From: Bartonella rattaustraliani AUST/NH4
GTDB lineage: Bacteria > Pseudomonadota > Alphaproteobacteria > Rhizobiales > Rhizobiaceae
DNA: 64,000 bases
Direction of reading: 5' to 3'
NCBI RefSeq assembly: GCF_000312565.1
Contig: NZ_CALW02000031.1
Location: 1 to 64,000 of the forward strand
Shown here: positions 54,683-64,000 of the stretch, one piece after another
Layout of the letters: each line of letters opens with the position of its first letter
How positions within the stretch are numbered: the stretch's first letter is position 1
Made by a program: the position numbers and the translations under genes
Notes under the pieces: generated by a model
What the model saw: the letters and a program-made list of their open reading frames with translations, nothing else
Told to the model about the DNA's origin: nothing
The model's database searches: none

Positions 54683-55903
54683 TTACAAGTCAAGAACAAG
54701 ACGTTCCGGATCTTCTAAACTTTCCTTAACACGCACAAGGAAAGTCACAGCTTCTTGGCCATCTACGATACGGTGATCATAAGAAAGTGCCAAATACATC
54801 ATAGGACGGATCACTATTTGCCCCCCCACGACCATTGCCCGCTCTTTAATCGCATGCATTCCCAAAATACCAGATTGTGGTGCATTCAAAATTGGCGTGG
54901 ACATTAACGACCCATAAACCCCCCCATTGGTAATGGTGAAAGTTCCACCCTGCATATCAGAAACAGCTAATTTTCCATCACGAGCAAGACGCCCCAAACG
55001 ACCAATTTCTTTCTCAATCTCTGCCAAAGACATCTGATCCGCATTACGCACCACTGGAACAACAAGACCCTTGTCCGTTCCAACAGCAATTCCAGCATTG
55101 ACATAATTTTTGTAAACAATATCAGTTCCATCAATCTCTGCATTAACAGCAGGAAGTTCCTTTAATACATGACAAACTGCTTTGGTAAAAAAGCCCATAA
55201 ACCCCAGTTTAACACCATGTTTCTTTTCAAAAACATCCTTATAACGCTTGCGCAAATCCATCACCGCAGACATATCAACTTCATTAAATGTGGTTAACAT
55301 TGCTGCCGTATTTTGTGCATCTTTAAGACGACGAGCAATTGTTTGACGTAATTTTGTCATACGAACCCGTTCCTCATGCACTTCCTGAACAGGAGCGCGA
55401 GAAGAACTAGAAACAGACGCAAAACGAGGTGCGGAAACAGACTCTTTTGCTCCTTGTGTCAACACATTAAGAACATCTTCTTTGAGAATTTGTCCACGCT
55501 TTCCAGAACCTGAAATATCGTTTTTTGTAAGATCATTTTCCGCCATCAATTTTGCTGCTGAAGGTGCAGGAGGCATCGCATCACCCGAAGTAAACAGCTT
55601 TGATTCAGAAGGTGTCGAAGACACAGACGCCTCAGAAGACGGCGCCGCTTTGGAAGCACCAGCAGCGCCAGCCTCCACTCTTCCTAAGAGCGCATTTACT
55701 TTAACCGTATCGCCTTCTTTTGCAATGATTTCAGATAATTTTCCCGCAACAGGTGAAGGAACTTCAACTGTTACCTTATCAGTTTCTAATTCAATCAAGG
55801 GCTCATCTAAAGCAACAGCATCACCAAGATTTTTAAACCATTTTCCAACAGTTGCTTCGGTAACCGATTCGCCCAAAGTAGGAACACGAATTTCAGTAGT
55901 CAT
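54683..55903 (-). CDS. sucB: 2-oxoglutarate dehydrogenase E2, dihydrolipoyl succinyltransferase
   Basis: A 406-residue E2. Lipoyl domain residues 1-77 with lipoylated K43 in [11 protein letters not shown]; an Ala/Ser-rich linker ([20 protein letters not shown]); an E3-binding domain ([20 protein letters not shown], about 109-150); a second flexible linker; and the catalytic acyltransferase domain from about 175, ending with [20 protein letters not shown] (catalytic His and Asp). It transfers succinyl to CoA in the TCA cycle. 34 bp downstream of sucA and 32 bp before lpd. Confidence 0.97.
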   Translation of the reverse strand: MTTEIRVPTLGESVTEATVGKWFKNLGDAVALDEPLIELETDKVTVEVPSPVAGKLSEIIAKEGDTVKVNALLGRVEAGAAGASKAAPSSEASVSSTPSESKLFTSGDAMPPAPSAAKLMAENDLTKNDISGSGKRGQILKEDVLNVLTQGAKESVSAPRFASVSSSSRAPVQEVHEERVRMTKLRQTIARRLKDAQNTAAMLTTFNEVDMSAVMDLRKRYKDVFEKKHGVKLGFMGFFTKAVCHVLKELPAVNAEIDGTDIVYKNYVNAGIAVGTDKGLVVPVVRNADQMSLAEIEKEIGRLGRLARDGKLAVSDMQGGTFTITNGGVYGSLMSTPILNAPQSGILGMHAIKERAMVVGGQIVIRPMMYLALSYDHRIVDGQEAVTFLVRVKESLEDPERLVLDL

Positions 55904-55937
55904 AATATTTTTCCATACATTTCAGAGTAGTCGTAAA

Positions 55938-58937
55938 TTAAAAGCCTAACGCGTCCTCAAGAAACGCAGCAAGCTGTTCAAGATGTTGCACCATCAACCC
56001 AGACGCAGGTGATGCACTCGCAGGACGCCCTGCATAACGTGCGCGTGAGTATTCTGCATTAATATGCGTCAAAACCCATTCTAAATAAGGCTCAATAAAT
56101 GACCAAGCCCCCATATTCTTTGGTTCCTCTTGGCACCAAACAATTTCTGCCTGCAAAAAGCGCGACAACACATCCACCAAAGCTTTTGCAGGAAAAGGAT
56201 AAAGCTGTTCAACACGAAGTAAATAAACATCATCAATACCCCTCTTTTCACGCTCTTCATAAAGGTCATAATAAACCTTACCCGTACAAAGAACAACACG
56301 CCGAATTTTACCATCTTTCTGCAATTTAATGACGGAATCTCTAAGACACTCCGCATCATCAAGTAGCAAACGATGAAAACTTGTTTCCGGCCCCATATCA
56401 TCAAGAAGAGAAACCGCTTTCTTATGGCGTAAAAGTGATTTTGGTGTCATTAAAATCAATGGCTTACGGAAATAACGTTTAATCTGTCGGCGCAAAATAT
56501 GAAAATAATTTGCAGGGGTCGTACAATTAGCAACCTGCATATTGTCTTCTGCACAAAGTTGCAAGAAACGTTCCAAACGCGCGGAAGAATGTTCTGGCCC
56601 TTGCCCTTCAAAACCATGAGGCAACAAACATACAAGACCAGACATGCGGAGCCACTTACGCTCTGCAGATGAAATAAATTGGTCAAAAATGACCTGTGCA
56701 CCATTAGAAAAGTCACCAAATTGCGCTTCCCAAAGCGTTAATCCCCTTGGTTCAACAAGAGAATACCCATATTCAAAACCAAGAACAGCTTCTTCAGAAA
56801 GCATCGAGTTAACGACTTCATAAAATGCCTGTCCTTTTTGCAAATTATTCAAAGCGATATAACGTTTTTCATTTTCTTGATCGTAAAGAACGGAATGACG
56901 TTGTGAAAAAGTTCCACGTTCAACATCCTCACCGGAAAGACGAACCGGTGATCCTTCTACGCAAAGTGAACCAAAAGCAAGTGCTTCAGCTGTTGCCCAA
57001 TCAACACCTTCACCAGTCTCAAAAATTTTAGCACGATTGTTTAAAAAGCGCTGGATGGTTTTATGAACATGAAAGTTTTCTGGAATTTCGACAAGTTTTT
57101 GACCAATTTCCTTTAAAGTCTTTAACTCAACCCCTGTCTTCTTATTATGTTGTTCACCAGTATTGCTTGAAGATTTGAGCCCCATCCAGCTTCCATCAAG
57201 CCAATCAGCTTTGCTAGGTTTATAAGAAGAGCTTTCTTCAAACTCACCCTCCAATTTATCACGCCAAAGCTTTTTTTTCTGTTCAATTTCTTCTACAGAA
57301 ACCACCCCTTCTTCTACCAACTGATCGCCATAAAGCTGCAACGTTGTTTTGTGATTACGGATAGCCTTATACATAAGTGGCTGTGTAAAAGAAGGCTCAT
57401 CGCCTTCATTATGCCCATAACGACGGTAACAAAACATATCAATGACTACTGACTTATGGAAAATTTGACGGAATTCTGTTGCTACTTTTGCAACAAAAAC
57501 AACAGCCTCAGGATCATCACCATTCACATGAAAAATAGGAGCATCAATCATTTTTGCTACATCAGATGGATAAGGTGAAGAGCGCAAAAAGCGTGGATCT
57601 GTCGTAAAACCAATCTGATTATTAATAATGACATGAAGTGAGCCAGCAACACTGTAACCTTTTAGACCCGAAAGACCAAAAGTTTCCTGAATAACACCTT
57701 GTCCTGCAAAAGCAGCATCACCATGAATCAGCAATGGCAAAACTTTCGAGCGTTCACTCAATGAAATGCTATCACTATGCATAAGCCCTACAAGTTGATC
57801 TTGTTTAGCACGTGCCTTCCCAACAACAACTGGATCAACAATCTCCAGATGAGATGGATTGGCTAAAAGCGATAAATGAACTCTTCTACCCTCAAACTCA
57901 AGATCAGCTGAAGTTCCCAAATGATACTTGACATCACCTGATCCCTCTACATCATCAGGCTTATAAGACCCCCCTTTAAATTCATGAAAAATAGCCCTAT
58001 GCGGCTTTGAGAGAACTTGTGAAAGAACATTTAAACGACCACGATGCGCCATTCCTAGAACAACTTCCTGCACACCCAAAGCACTACCACATTTAATAAT
58101 TTGTGCAAGAGCAGGGATCAGCGCTTCACCACCATCAAGACCAAAACGTTTTGTTCCTTTATATTTTACATCTAAAAACTGTTCAAACCCCTCTGCCTCA
58201 ACAAGCTTATTAAGAATATCTTTTTTGCATTCTTTAGCAAAGGCAATACGCTTGTCTGGCCCTTCAATACGTTCTTGAATCCATGCTTTCTGAACAGGAT
58301 CAGAAATATGCATATATTCCACACCAATCGTTGAACAATAGGTACGATTGAGAATCTCAAGCATTTGCGGAATAGTTGCGTATTCGAGACCCAAAACATT
58401 ATCAATAAAAATTGGACGCTCATAATCAGCAGGCGTAAAACCATAAGCTTCTGGAGAAAGTTCTTTGTAACCTTCAGGTTTTTCCGACAATTGAAGAGGA
58501 TCAAGCCGTGCATGAAGATGCCCACGTACGCGAAAAGCACGAATCATCATGAGAGCATGAATAGAATCACGTGTTGCTCGAATAATATCCTGTTCGCTAG
58601 AAGTTGTCCCTTTTTGTGCAAATTCTGCTACGGACTTTTCTTTTAATTTATCACCAATATGCTTCTCAAGACCAGACCAATCGCCATCGAGAGCAGAAAC
58701 GAGCTCACCATTTGCTTTTAATGGCCAATGGTCGCATTGCCATGTTGCCCCTTTAGCATTCTTTAGAACATCTTCTTTTTTATCATGAAGATTTTCAAAA
58801 AAAGTACGCCATTGTGAATCGACACTTGTGGGATCTTTTTCATATTCAGCATAAAGCTGATCTATATAATCCGCATTTCCACCATACAGAAACGATGTTT
58901 GTGCAAAAAGACTATTTATTTCGTCTTGCCTTGCCAT
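55938..58937 (-). CDS. sucA: 2-oxoglutarate dehydrogenase E1
   Basis: A 999-residue thiamine-diphosphate enzyme. The N-terminal E2-binding segment reads FLYGGNADYIDQLYAEYEKD. HARLDPL and FGLDGGEALIPAL precede the TPP region (VLGMAHRGRLNVLSQVLSKP; HGDAAFAGQGVIQETFGLSG; VHVIINNQIGFTTDPR-like IINNQIGFTTDPRFLRSSPY; MFCYRRYGHNEGDEPSFTQP). Second half: GFEYGYSLVEPRGLTLWEAQ, LLPHGFEGQGPEHSSARLER, CTTPANYFHILRRQI and CQEEPKNMGAWSFIEP. It decarboxylates 2-oxoglutarate and transfers succinyl to E2. It follows sucD with a 150-bp gap that contains a hairpin. Confidence 0.97.
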   Translation of the reverse strand: MARQDEINSLFAQTSFLYGGNADYIDQLYAEYEKDPTSVDSQWRTFFENLHDKKEDVLKNAKGATWQCDHWPLKANGELVSALDGDWSGLEKHIGDKLKEKSVAEFAQKGTTSSEQDIIRATRDSIHALMMIRAFRVRGHLHARLDPLQLSEKPEGYKELSPEAYGFTPADYERPIFIDNVLGLEYATIPQMLEILNRTYCSTIGVEYMHISDPVQKAWIQERIEGPDKRIAFAKECKKDILNKLVEAEGFEQFLDVKYKGTKRFGLDGGEALIPALAQIIKCGSALGVQEVVLGMAHRGRLNVLSQVLSKPHRAIFHEFKGGSYKPDDVEGSGDVKYHLGTSADLEFEGRRVHLSLLANPSHLEIVDPVVVGKARAKQDQLVGLMHSDSISLSERSKVLPLLIHGDAAFAGQGVIQETFGLSGLKGYSVAGSLHVIINNQIGFTTDPRFLRSSPYPSDVAKMIDAPIFHVNGDDPEAVVFVAKVATEFRQIFHKSVVIDMFCYRRYGHNEGDEPSFTQPLMYKAIRNHKTTLQLYGDQLVEEGVVSVEEIEQKKKLWRDKLEGEFEESSSYKPSKADWLDGSWMGLKSSSNTGEQHNKKTGVELKTLKEIGQKLVEIPENFHVHKTIQRFLNNRAKIFETGEGVDWATAEALAFGSLCVEGSPVRLSGEDVERGTFSQRHSVLYDQENEKRYIALNNLQKGQAFYEVVNSMLSEEAVLGFEYGYSLVEPRGLTLWEAQFGDFSNGAQVIFDQFISSAERKWLRMSGLVCLLPHGFEGQGPEHSSARLERFLQLCAEDNMQVANCTTPANYFHILRRQIKRYFRKPLILMTPKSLLRHKKAVSLLDDMGPETSFHRLLLDDAECLRDSVIKLQKDGKIRRVVLCTGKVYYDLYEEREKRGIDDVYLLRVEQLYPFPAKALVDVLSRFLQAEIVWCQEEPKNMGAWSFIEPYLEWVLTHINAEYSRARYAGRPASASPASGLMVQHLEQLAAFLEDALGF

Positions 58938-59044
58938 ATACCTCTCCGGAACTCTTATTCCGTCTCCTTACATTTTTTAACCCTCAAACGCTTGCAAAGC
59001 AAACAAAGATCAGAAAATTCAAAAACTTTATTTTTATTCAATAG

Positions 59045-59080
59045 CTCATCTCAATAAGAACATCTCTTTATTGAGGTGAG
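59045..59080. other. 13-bp hairpin between sucD and sucA
   Basis: CTCATCTCAATAA (59045-59057) pairs with TTATTGAGGTGAG (59068-59080) across a 10-base loop, all 13 pairs counting one G-U on the plus strand; in the leftward sucDA transcript one pair becomes A-C. No clear U-tract follows on the minus strand. It might be a partial terminator or an RNA-processing or stabilising element that sets sucCD and sucAB levels apart. Confidence 0.55.
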
Positions 59081-59087
59081 ATTTCTT

Positions 59088-59990
59088 TTACCCCTTTAAA
59101 ACCATCATCAAAGTCTTCCCTATCTGTGATGGTGAAGGAGAAACCCGAATTCCAGCGGATTCCATTGCAGCAATTTTATCTTCTGCCCCACCTTTACCAC
59201 CAGAAATAACAGCGCCAGCATGGCCCATTGTACGCCCCGGAGGCGCTGTACGGCCAGCAATAAAACCAACCACAGGTTTTTTACGACCTTTTTTTGCTTC
59301 ATCTTGAAGAAACTGTGCTGCATCTTCTTCAGCAGAACCACCAATCTCACCAATCATAACAATAGATTTTGTTTCATCATCGGCTAAAAACATTTCCAAC
59401 ACATCAATAAATTCGGTGCCCTTAACAGGGTCACCACCAATACCAATAGCTGTTGTTTGTCCCAAACCTTCATTACTTGTTTGAAAGACAGCCTCATAAG
59501 TTAAGGTCCCCGAACGTGAGACAACGCCAACAGAACCTTTTCTAAAAATAGAACCGGGCATAATACCGATCTTACATTCATCTGGTGTAAGAATACCAGG
59601 ACAATTAGGACCAATAAGGCGTGATTTTGATTTTTCTAATTTTGCCTTCACCCTCACCATATCCATAACGGGAACACCTTCCGTAATACAGATAATCAAA
59701 CCAACCTCAGCCTCAATAGCTTCTATAATAGCGGCCGCAGCCCCCGCAGGAGGAACATAGATAACAGAAGCATCTGCACCTGTCTTTTCTTTTCCTTCCG
59801 CAACACTGGCAAAAATAGGAAGAGTTTCTCCTTTTGAACTCTTCCATGTCTCGCCACCTTTTTTAGGATTGACGCCACCAACCATTTGTGTGCCATGATA
59901 AGCAAGCGCTTGTTCTGTATGAAACGTTCCTGTTTTTCCTGTAAGCCCTTGAACCAGAACTTTTGTATCTTTATTCACAAGAATCGACAT
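59088..59990 (-). CDS. sucD: Succinyl-CoA synthetase subunit alpha
   Basis: A 300-residue CoA-binding ligase subunit. [20 protein letters not shown] (residues 8-27), [100 protein letters not shown], and the phosphohistidine region [20 protein letters not shown]. It forms the alpha-beta ligase converting succinyl-CoA to succinate with ATP or GTP formation. It starts 3 bp after the sucC stop. Confidence 0.97.
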   Translation of the reverse strand: MSILVNKDTKVLVQGLTGKTGTFHTEQALAYHGTQMVGGVNPKKGGETWKSSKGETLPIFASVAEGKEKTGADASVIYVPPAGAAAAIIEAIEAEVGLIICITEGVPVMDMVRVKAKLEKSKSRLIGPNCPGILTPDECKIGIMPGSIFRKGSVGVVSRSGTLTYEAVFQTSNEGLGQTTAIGIGGDPVKGTEFIDVLEMFLADDETKSIVMIGEIGGSAEEDAAQFLQDEAKKGRKKPVVGFIAGRTAPPGRTMGHAGAVISGGKGGAEDKIAAMESAGIRVSPSPSQIGKTLMMVLKG

Positions 59991-59993
59991 AAC

Positions 59994-61190
59994 TTAAGCT
60001 CCCTTCACGACTGCAACAATCTTTTGAGCAGCATCATCTAAATCATCAGCGGAAATAACATTCAAACCACTTTCACTGATAATGGCTTTACCCTGCTCGA
60101 CATTCGTGCCTTCAAGACGCACAACCAAAGGAACTTTTAAACCCACTTCCCGAACAGCAGCAACCACACCTTCAGCAATGACATCACAACGCATAATGCC
60201 ACCAAAAATATTAACCAAAATGCCTTTAACATTTGGATCAGCCGTAATAATTTTAAAAGCAGCGGTTACCTTCTCTTTTGAAGCACCACCACCAACATCA
60301 AGAAAGTTTGCAGGCTCAGCTCCATAAAGCTTAATAATATCCATTGTCGCCATAGCAAGACCTGCACCATTGACCATGCAACCAATTGTACCCTCAAGAG
60401 CAACATAGGCAAGATCATGTTTTGAGGCTTCTATCTCTTTTGGATCTTCTTCTGAAGCATCACGCAGTTCCCCAATATCTGGATGACGGAACAAGGCATT
60501 ATTGTCAAAAGAAACTTTCGCATCAAGAACACGCAAATGACCATCTTTCATCACTATAAGCGGATTGATTTCAAGTAGACTCATATCTTTTTCACAAAAT
60601 GCCTTGTAGAGAATCGGAAAAAGTTTTTCACCATCTTCTCGTGCACTATCACGTAACTCTAATGCATCACAAAGTTTTGTACAATCAGCAGAAGTAACAC
60701 CCTGCGTGACATCAATGGGAAGAGTTAAGATTTTTTCTGGTGTTTCTTCAGCAACCGCTTCAATATCCATTCCCCCTTCTGTTGAAACAACGAAAGCTGC
60801 CTGACCAACTGTACGATCAACAAGCAATGAAAGATAAAGCTCTCTCTCAATATCAGCACCATCCTCAATATAAAGGCGATTAACTTGCTTACCTTCTGGA
60901 CCGGTTTGTTTGGTTACCAAAGTTTTACCAAGCATTTCTTGCACATTTGCAACAACTTCTTCAACAGATTGTGCAAGACGAACACCACCTTTTGCATCAG
61001 GACCAAGTTCTTTAAACTTACCCTTACCGCGCCCACCAGCATGTATTTGACTTTTAACAACATAGAGTGGACCAGGCAATCTCTTTGCCCATTTTTCAGC
61101 TTGCTCTACGGAATAAATAGCAACACCATTTGCAATTGGTGCACCATATTCATGAAGCAGACGTTTGGCCTGATATTCATGGATATTCAT
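59994..61190 (-). CDS. sucC: Succinyl-CoA synthetase subunit beta
   Basis: A 398-residue ATP-grasp subunit. N-terminus [40 protein letters not shown] (nucleotide-binding loop, about residues 45-64); [40 protein letters not shown] (Mg2+ site, Glu/Asn); [20 protein letters not shown] and [40 protein letters not shown]. Partner of SucD. 92 bp separate it from mdh, on the same strand. Confidence 0.97.
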   Translation of the reverse strand: MNIHEYQAKRLLHEYGAPIANGVAIYSVEQAEKWAKRLPGPLYVVKSQIHAGGRGKGKFKELGPDAKGGVRLAQSVEEVVANVQEMLGKTLVTKQTGPEGKQVNRLYIEDGADIERELYLSLLVDRTVGQAAFVVSTEGGMDIEAVAEETPEKILTLPIDVTQGVTSADCTKLCDALELRDSAREDGEKLFPILYKAFCEKDMSLLEINPLIVMKDGHLRVLDAKVSFDNNALFRHPDIGELRDASEEDPKEIEASKHDLAYVALEGTIGCMVNGAGLAMATMDIIKLYGAEPANFLDVGGGASKEKVTAAFKIITADPNVKGILVNIFGGIMRCDVIAEGVVAAVREVGLKVPLVVRLEGTNVEQGKAIISESGLNVISADDLDDAAQKIVAVVKGA

Positions 61191-61282
61191 GGATCTATCC
61201 TTTTCTTTTACGGATTACTTTATTAATCTTTAAATCTTAATATTGTAAATACTCTGTTTTAGTGAATAAAATATTGCCTAAT

Positions 61283-62296
<1,014 letters not shown>

Positions 62297-62525
62297 TTAA
62301 ATGTTTTTTTGGACCTTAGCCATATTTTTAATGATATTTTCAAAAAAGATAAAGATGAGATTCATTAAAACATCTTGACTTCATCATAGAAGCCACAATG
62401 TTCCCCTGAAACATACTATCAGAAAATTATTATACTCTATCGATAAAGTGAATTTTTTAAAAATACAATAGAATTATTATACTTCTTTTCATTACTTTTA
62501 CAGTGGATATAAGATAGAATTGCAC

Positions 62526-63701
62526 TTATTTTTTGTCTTTCAAAGTAAAATGTTCTTCCCAAAGTTTTAAATAATCTTGACTTTGCATTTCGAAAAGGCG
62601 CGATTGTGTTCTTTTAAATTCAAATGTTTCGGATGTTTGCGCATACCCCTTATACAAATCTTCAAGTTTTACTGCTGCCGACATAAATAATCTTATATGA
62701 CGTTCATAAAGAATATCAATAAGTAAAATAAACCGTTTTGTTTCATTGCGGCTTGTATCATCCATCACCGGTACATTATCAATAAAAATCGTATGATAAC
62801 GCTCTCCTAAAACTAAATACTCAGCCGCAGCCAAGGGCTTGGCACATAAATCTTGATAATCAAAGCGCGCACAACCTGCTCCAGTACGTGGAATATGAAG
62901 AAAGCGTCCTCTTATAGGAAGTTCATCAGATGTTTCCCTTTTTCCTTGCAATACCATCGTCCATGCTTGATCCATAAACTTCTTTGCTTTCAATCCTAAC
63001 GGCGTTATATACACATGTTGTAAATTTGACTTTTCAAGACGATAATCTGTTTTTGCATCAAGATTAACAACACAAACATGTGCTTTCAAATCCTTAATAA
63101 AAGGCAAAAAAAGCTCTCTATTTAACCCATTGTAATAAAGATTATTAGGCGCAACATTTGAAGTTGCAACAAAAAAAACGCCTTTATCAAATAAAGCTGA
63201 AACAAGGCGACCAAGCACCATAGCATCAGCAATATCTGTTACACTAAATTCATCAAAACAAAGCACCTGGGTTTCTCGTGCGAGGTCTTCAGCAACAGCT
63301 AAAATAGGATTATTTGGTGCAGATTTTGTGTGTTTTGCTGCTTGACGATAAACATTAATACGCTCATGGACATCAGCCATAAAATCATTAAAATGAGCGC
63401 GTCTCTTACGCTTTTGTGGCAAACAAGAAAAAAACAAATCCATCAGCATGGTTTTGCCTCGCCCTACTTCACCGTAAATATACAATCCCCGAAAAAAATT
63501 CTCTCCATCACCTTGCTCACGAGAAAAAAGTTGTTTTTTTCTTTTAAAGAAATGCAAAAATGCCCAAGAATGAGAAACATTTTGTTCCGTAATTTTTTGT
63601 AATAAATGATCAAAATGCTCTGTTAAATCCAATTGAGCCGGATCCAAACTTATTTCTTTTTTGGACACCAGCTCTTTATAACGCGTTGAAACCAAAGTCA
63701 T
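62526..63701 (-). CDS. zapE: Cell division protein ZapE (AFG1-like ATPase)
   Basis: A 391-residue AFG1-family P-loop ATPase. Walker A GLYIYGEVGRGKTMLMDLFF (about residues 90-109), FNDFMADVHERINVYRQ, Walker B VLCFDEFSVTDIADAMVLGR, FVATSNVAPNNLYYNGLNRE with sensor residues, and the C-terminal YHTIFIDNVPVMDDTSRNET, KRFILLIDILYERHIRLFMS and FEFKRTQSRLFEMQSQDYL. ZapE modulates FtsZ at division in Proteobacteria. It is upstream of mdh on the same strand with a 280-bp gap. It appears intact. Confidence 0.94.
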   Translation of the reverse strand: MTLVSTRYKELVSKKEISLDPAQLDLTEHFDHLLQKITEQNVSHSWAFLHFFKRKKQLFSREQGDGENFFRGLYIYGEVGRGKTMLMDLFFSCLPQKRKRRAHFNDFMADVHERINVYRQAAKHTKSAPNNPILAVAEDLARETQVLCFDEFSVTDIADAMVLGRLVSALFDKGVFFVATSNVAPNNLYYNGLNRELFLPFIKDLKAHVCVVNLDAKTDYRLEKSNLQHVYITPLGLKAKKFMDQAWTMVLQGKRETSDELPIRGRFLHIPRTGAGCARFDYQDLCAKPLAAAEYLVLGERYHTIFIDNVPVMDDTSRNETKRFILLIDILYERHIRLFMSAAVKLEDLYKGYAQTSETFEFKRTQSRLFEMQSQDYLKLWEEHFTLKDKK

Positions 63702-63778
63702 ACAGATAACCTTTTTTCAAACGGTTTCTAATGAAAAAACACGTTTTTTCACAGACCTATACATATTTTATAAACAAT

Positions 63779-64000
63779 CTAACGGCTTAAAACAACGGGG
63801 GCACCATCAAGTGTACGCCCCTCAAAGCGATCAACACTGGAAGAATAAAAGGCAACGATAACACGTCCTGAATTATTATAAAAATACAATCTTTTTCCTC
63901 TAATAGCCCACGAATTTACCTGAGAAATGATTCCTGGACAATGTAAAGGACCAGCCCGATACCCTTGACCAAATTTTGTTTGCGGTGTTGCAATTCGGCA
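63779..64000 (-). CDS. Omp19-like AprI/Inh-family protease inhibitor, C-terminal end
   Basis: Only the last 73 codons lie in the window (the 5' end is beyond 64000). The translation is CRIATPQTKFGQGYRAGPLH, CPGIISQVNSWAIRGKRLYF, YNNSGRVIVAFYSSSVDRFE and GRTLDGAPVVLSR, then TAG. The KFGQGYRAGPLxCPG and RFEG...PVxLSR patterns match the Inh-domain C-terminus of Brucella Omp19, an outer-membrane lipoprotein that inhibits proteases. The lipobox cannot be seen here. The two Cys probably form the family's disulfide. Confidence 0.85.
   Translation of the reverse strand, partial: CRIATPQTKFGQGYRAGPLHCPGIISQVNSWAIRGKRLYFYNNSGRVIVAFYSSSVDRFEGRTLDGAPVVLSR

Overview
The window is an AT-rich alphaproteobacterial chromosome segment that looks like Bartonella (Hyphomicrobiales). 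The grounds are rhizobial gene orders (tlpA-argH-lptM-lysA-TIGR02302; an aroKB and xerD pair; a pha K+/H+ antiporter operon; mdh-sucCD-sucAB-lpd), Brucella/Bartonella-type envelope proteins (BA14K-like, Omp19-like, MliC-like), low gene density, many pseudogenes and many relics of one phage-type integrase. The species cannot be fixed from the sequence alone.

Layout. 0-5 kb: 3' end of tsaD, an EVE-domain gene, an orphan OmpR-type response regulator, and long gene-poor spacers holding decayed integrase-leader repeats. 4.7-10.1 kb: minus-strand methyltransferase, TIGR02302 membrane protein, lysA and lptM. 10.1-13.8 kb: argH is split in two by a 2.4 kb islet (broken integrase, AlpA-like excisionase, inverted leader repeats). 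13.8-18 kb: tlpA, a YaiI/YqxD protein, a YihY/BrkB protein and tyrC. 19.6-23.4 kb: holA, then an ABC importer operon in which all three genes are broken. 23.6-27.8 kb: tRNA-Gly and a prophage remnant (dnaB, truncated Dam-type methylase, endolysin with spanin-like genes) bounded by related direct repeats.

28-34 kb: duplicated thiD scraps, thiD, plsC, a D,D-carboxypeptidase and a CobW-type GTPase. 34-37.5 kb: an inverted, internally duplicated integrase relic and an unrecognised orphan locus. 37.7-42.5 kb: L,D-transpeptidase, accA, xerD with an overlapping small membrane-protein gene, aroK and aroB. 42.5-43.7 kb: tRNA-Arg(CCU) interrupted by a 222-nt group I intron, followed by a tandem pair of MliC-like genes. 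43.7-49.7 kb: the pha/mnh antiporter operon. 50-53 kb: a BA14K-like protein and the carboxyspermidine/carboxynorspermidine polyamine pair. 53-62.2 kb: a TCA-cycle cluster (mdh, sucC, sucD, sucA, sucB, lpd). 62.5-64 kb: zapE and the 3' end of an Omp19-like inhibitor gene.

The main biological theme is genome erosion around a dispersed family. The unit is the leader region, Shine-Dalgarno and first codons of a P4-type integrase gene. It occurs at least eight times, in both orientations, and in some places runs on into integrase coding relics. The best mechanistic items are the argH disruption, the tRNA intron, the triply inactivated importer upstream of essential holA, and the thiD fragment array. 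I did not find a clearly new multi-gene system. The least explained loci are the 36.2-37.5 kb orphan region and the small membrane ORF between inverted leader repeats at 19.1 kb.
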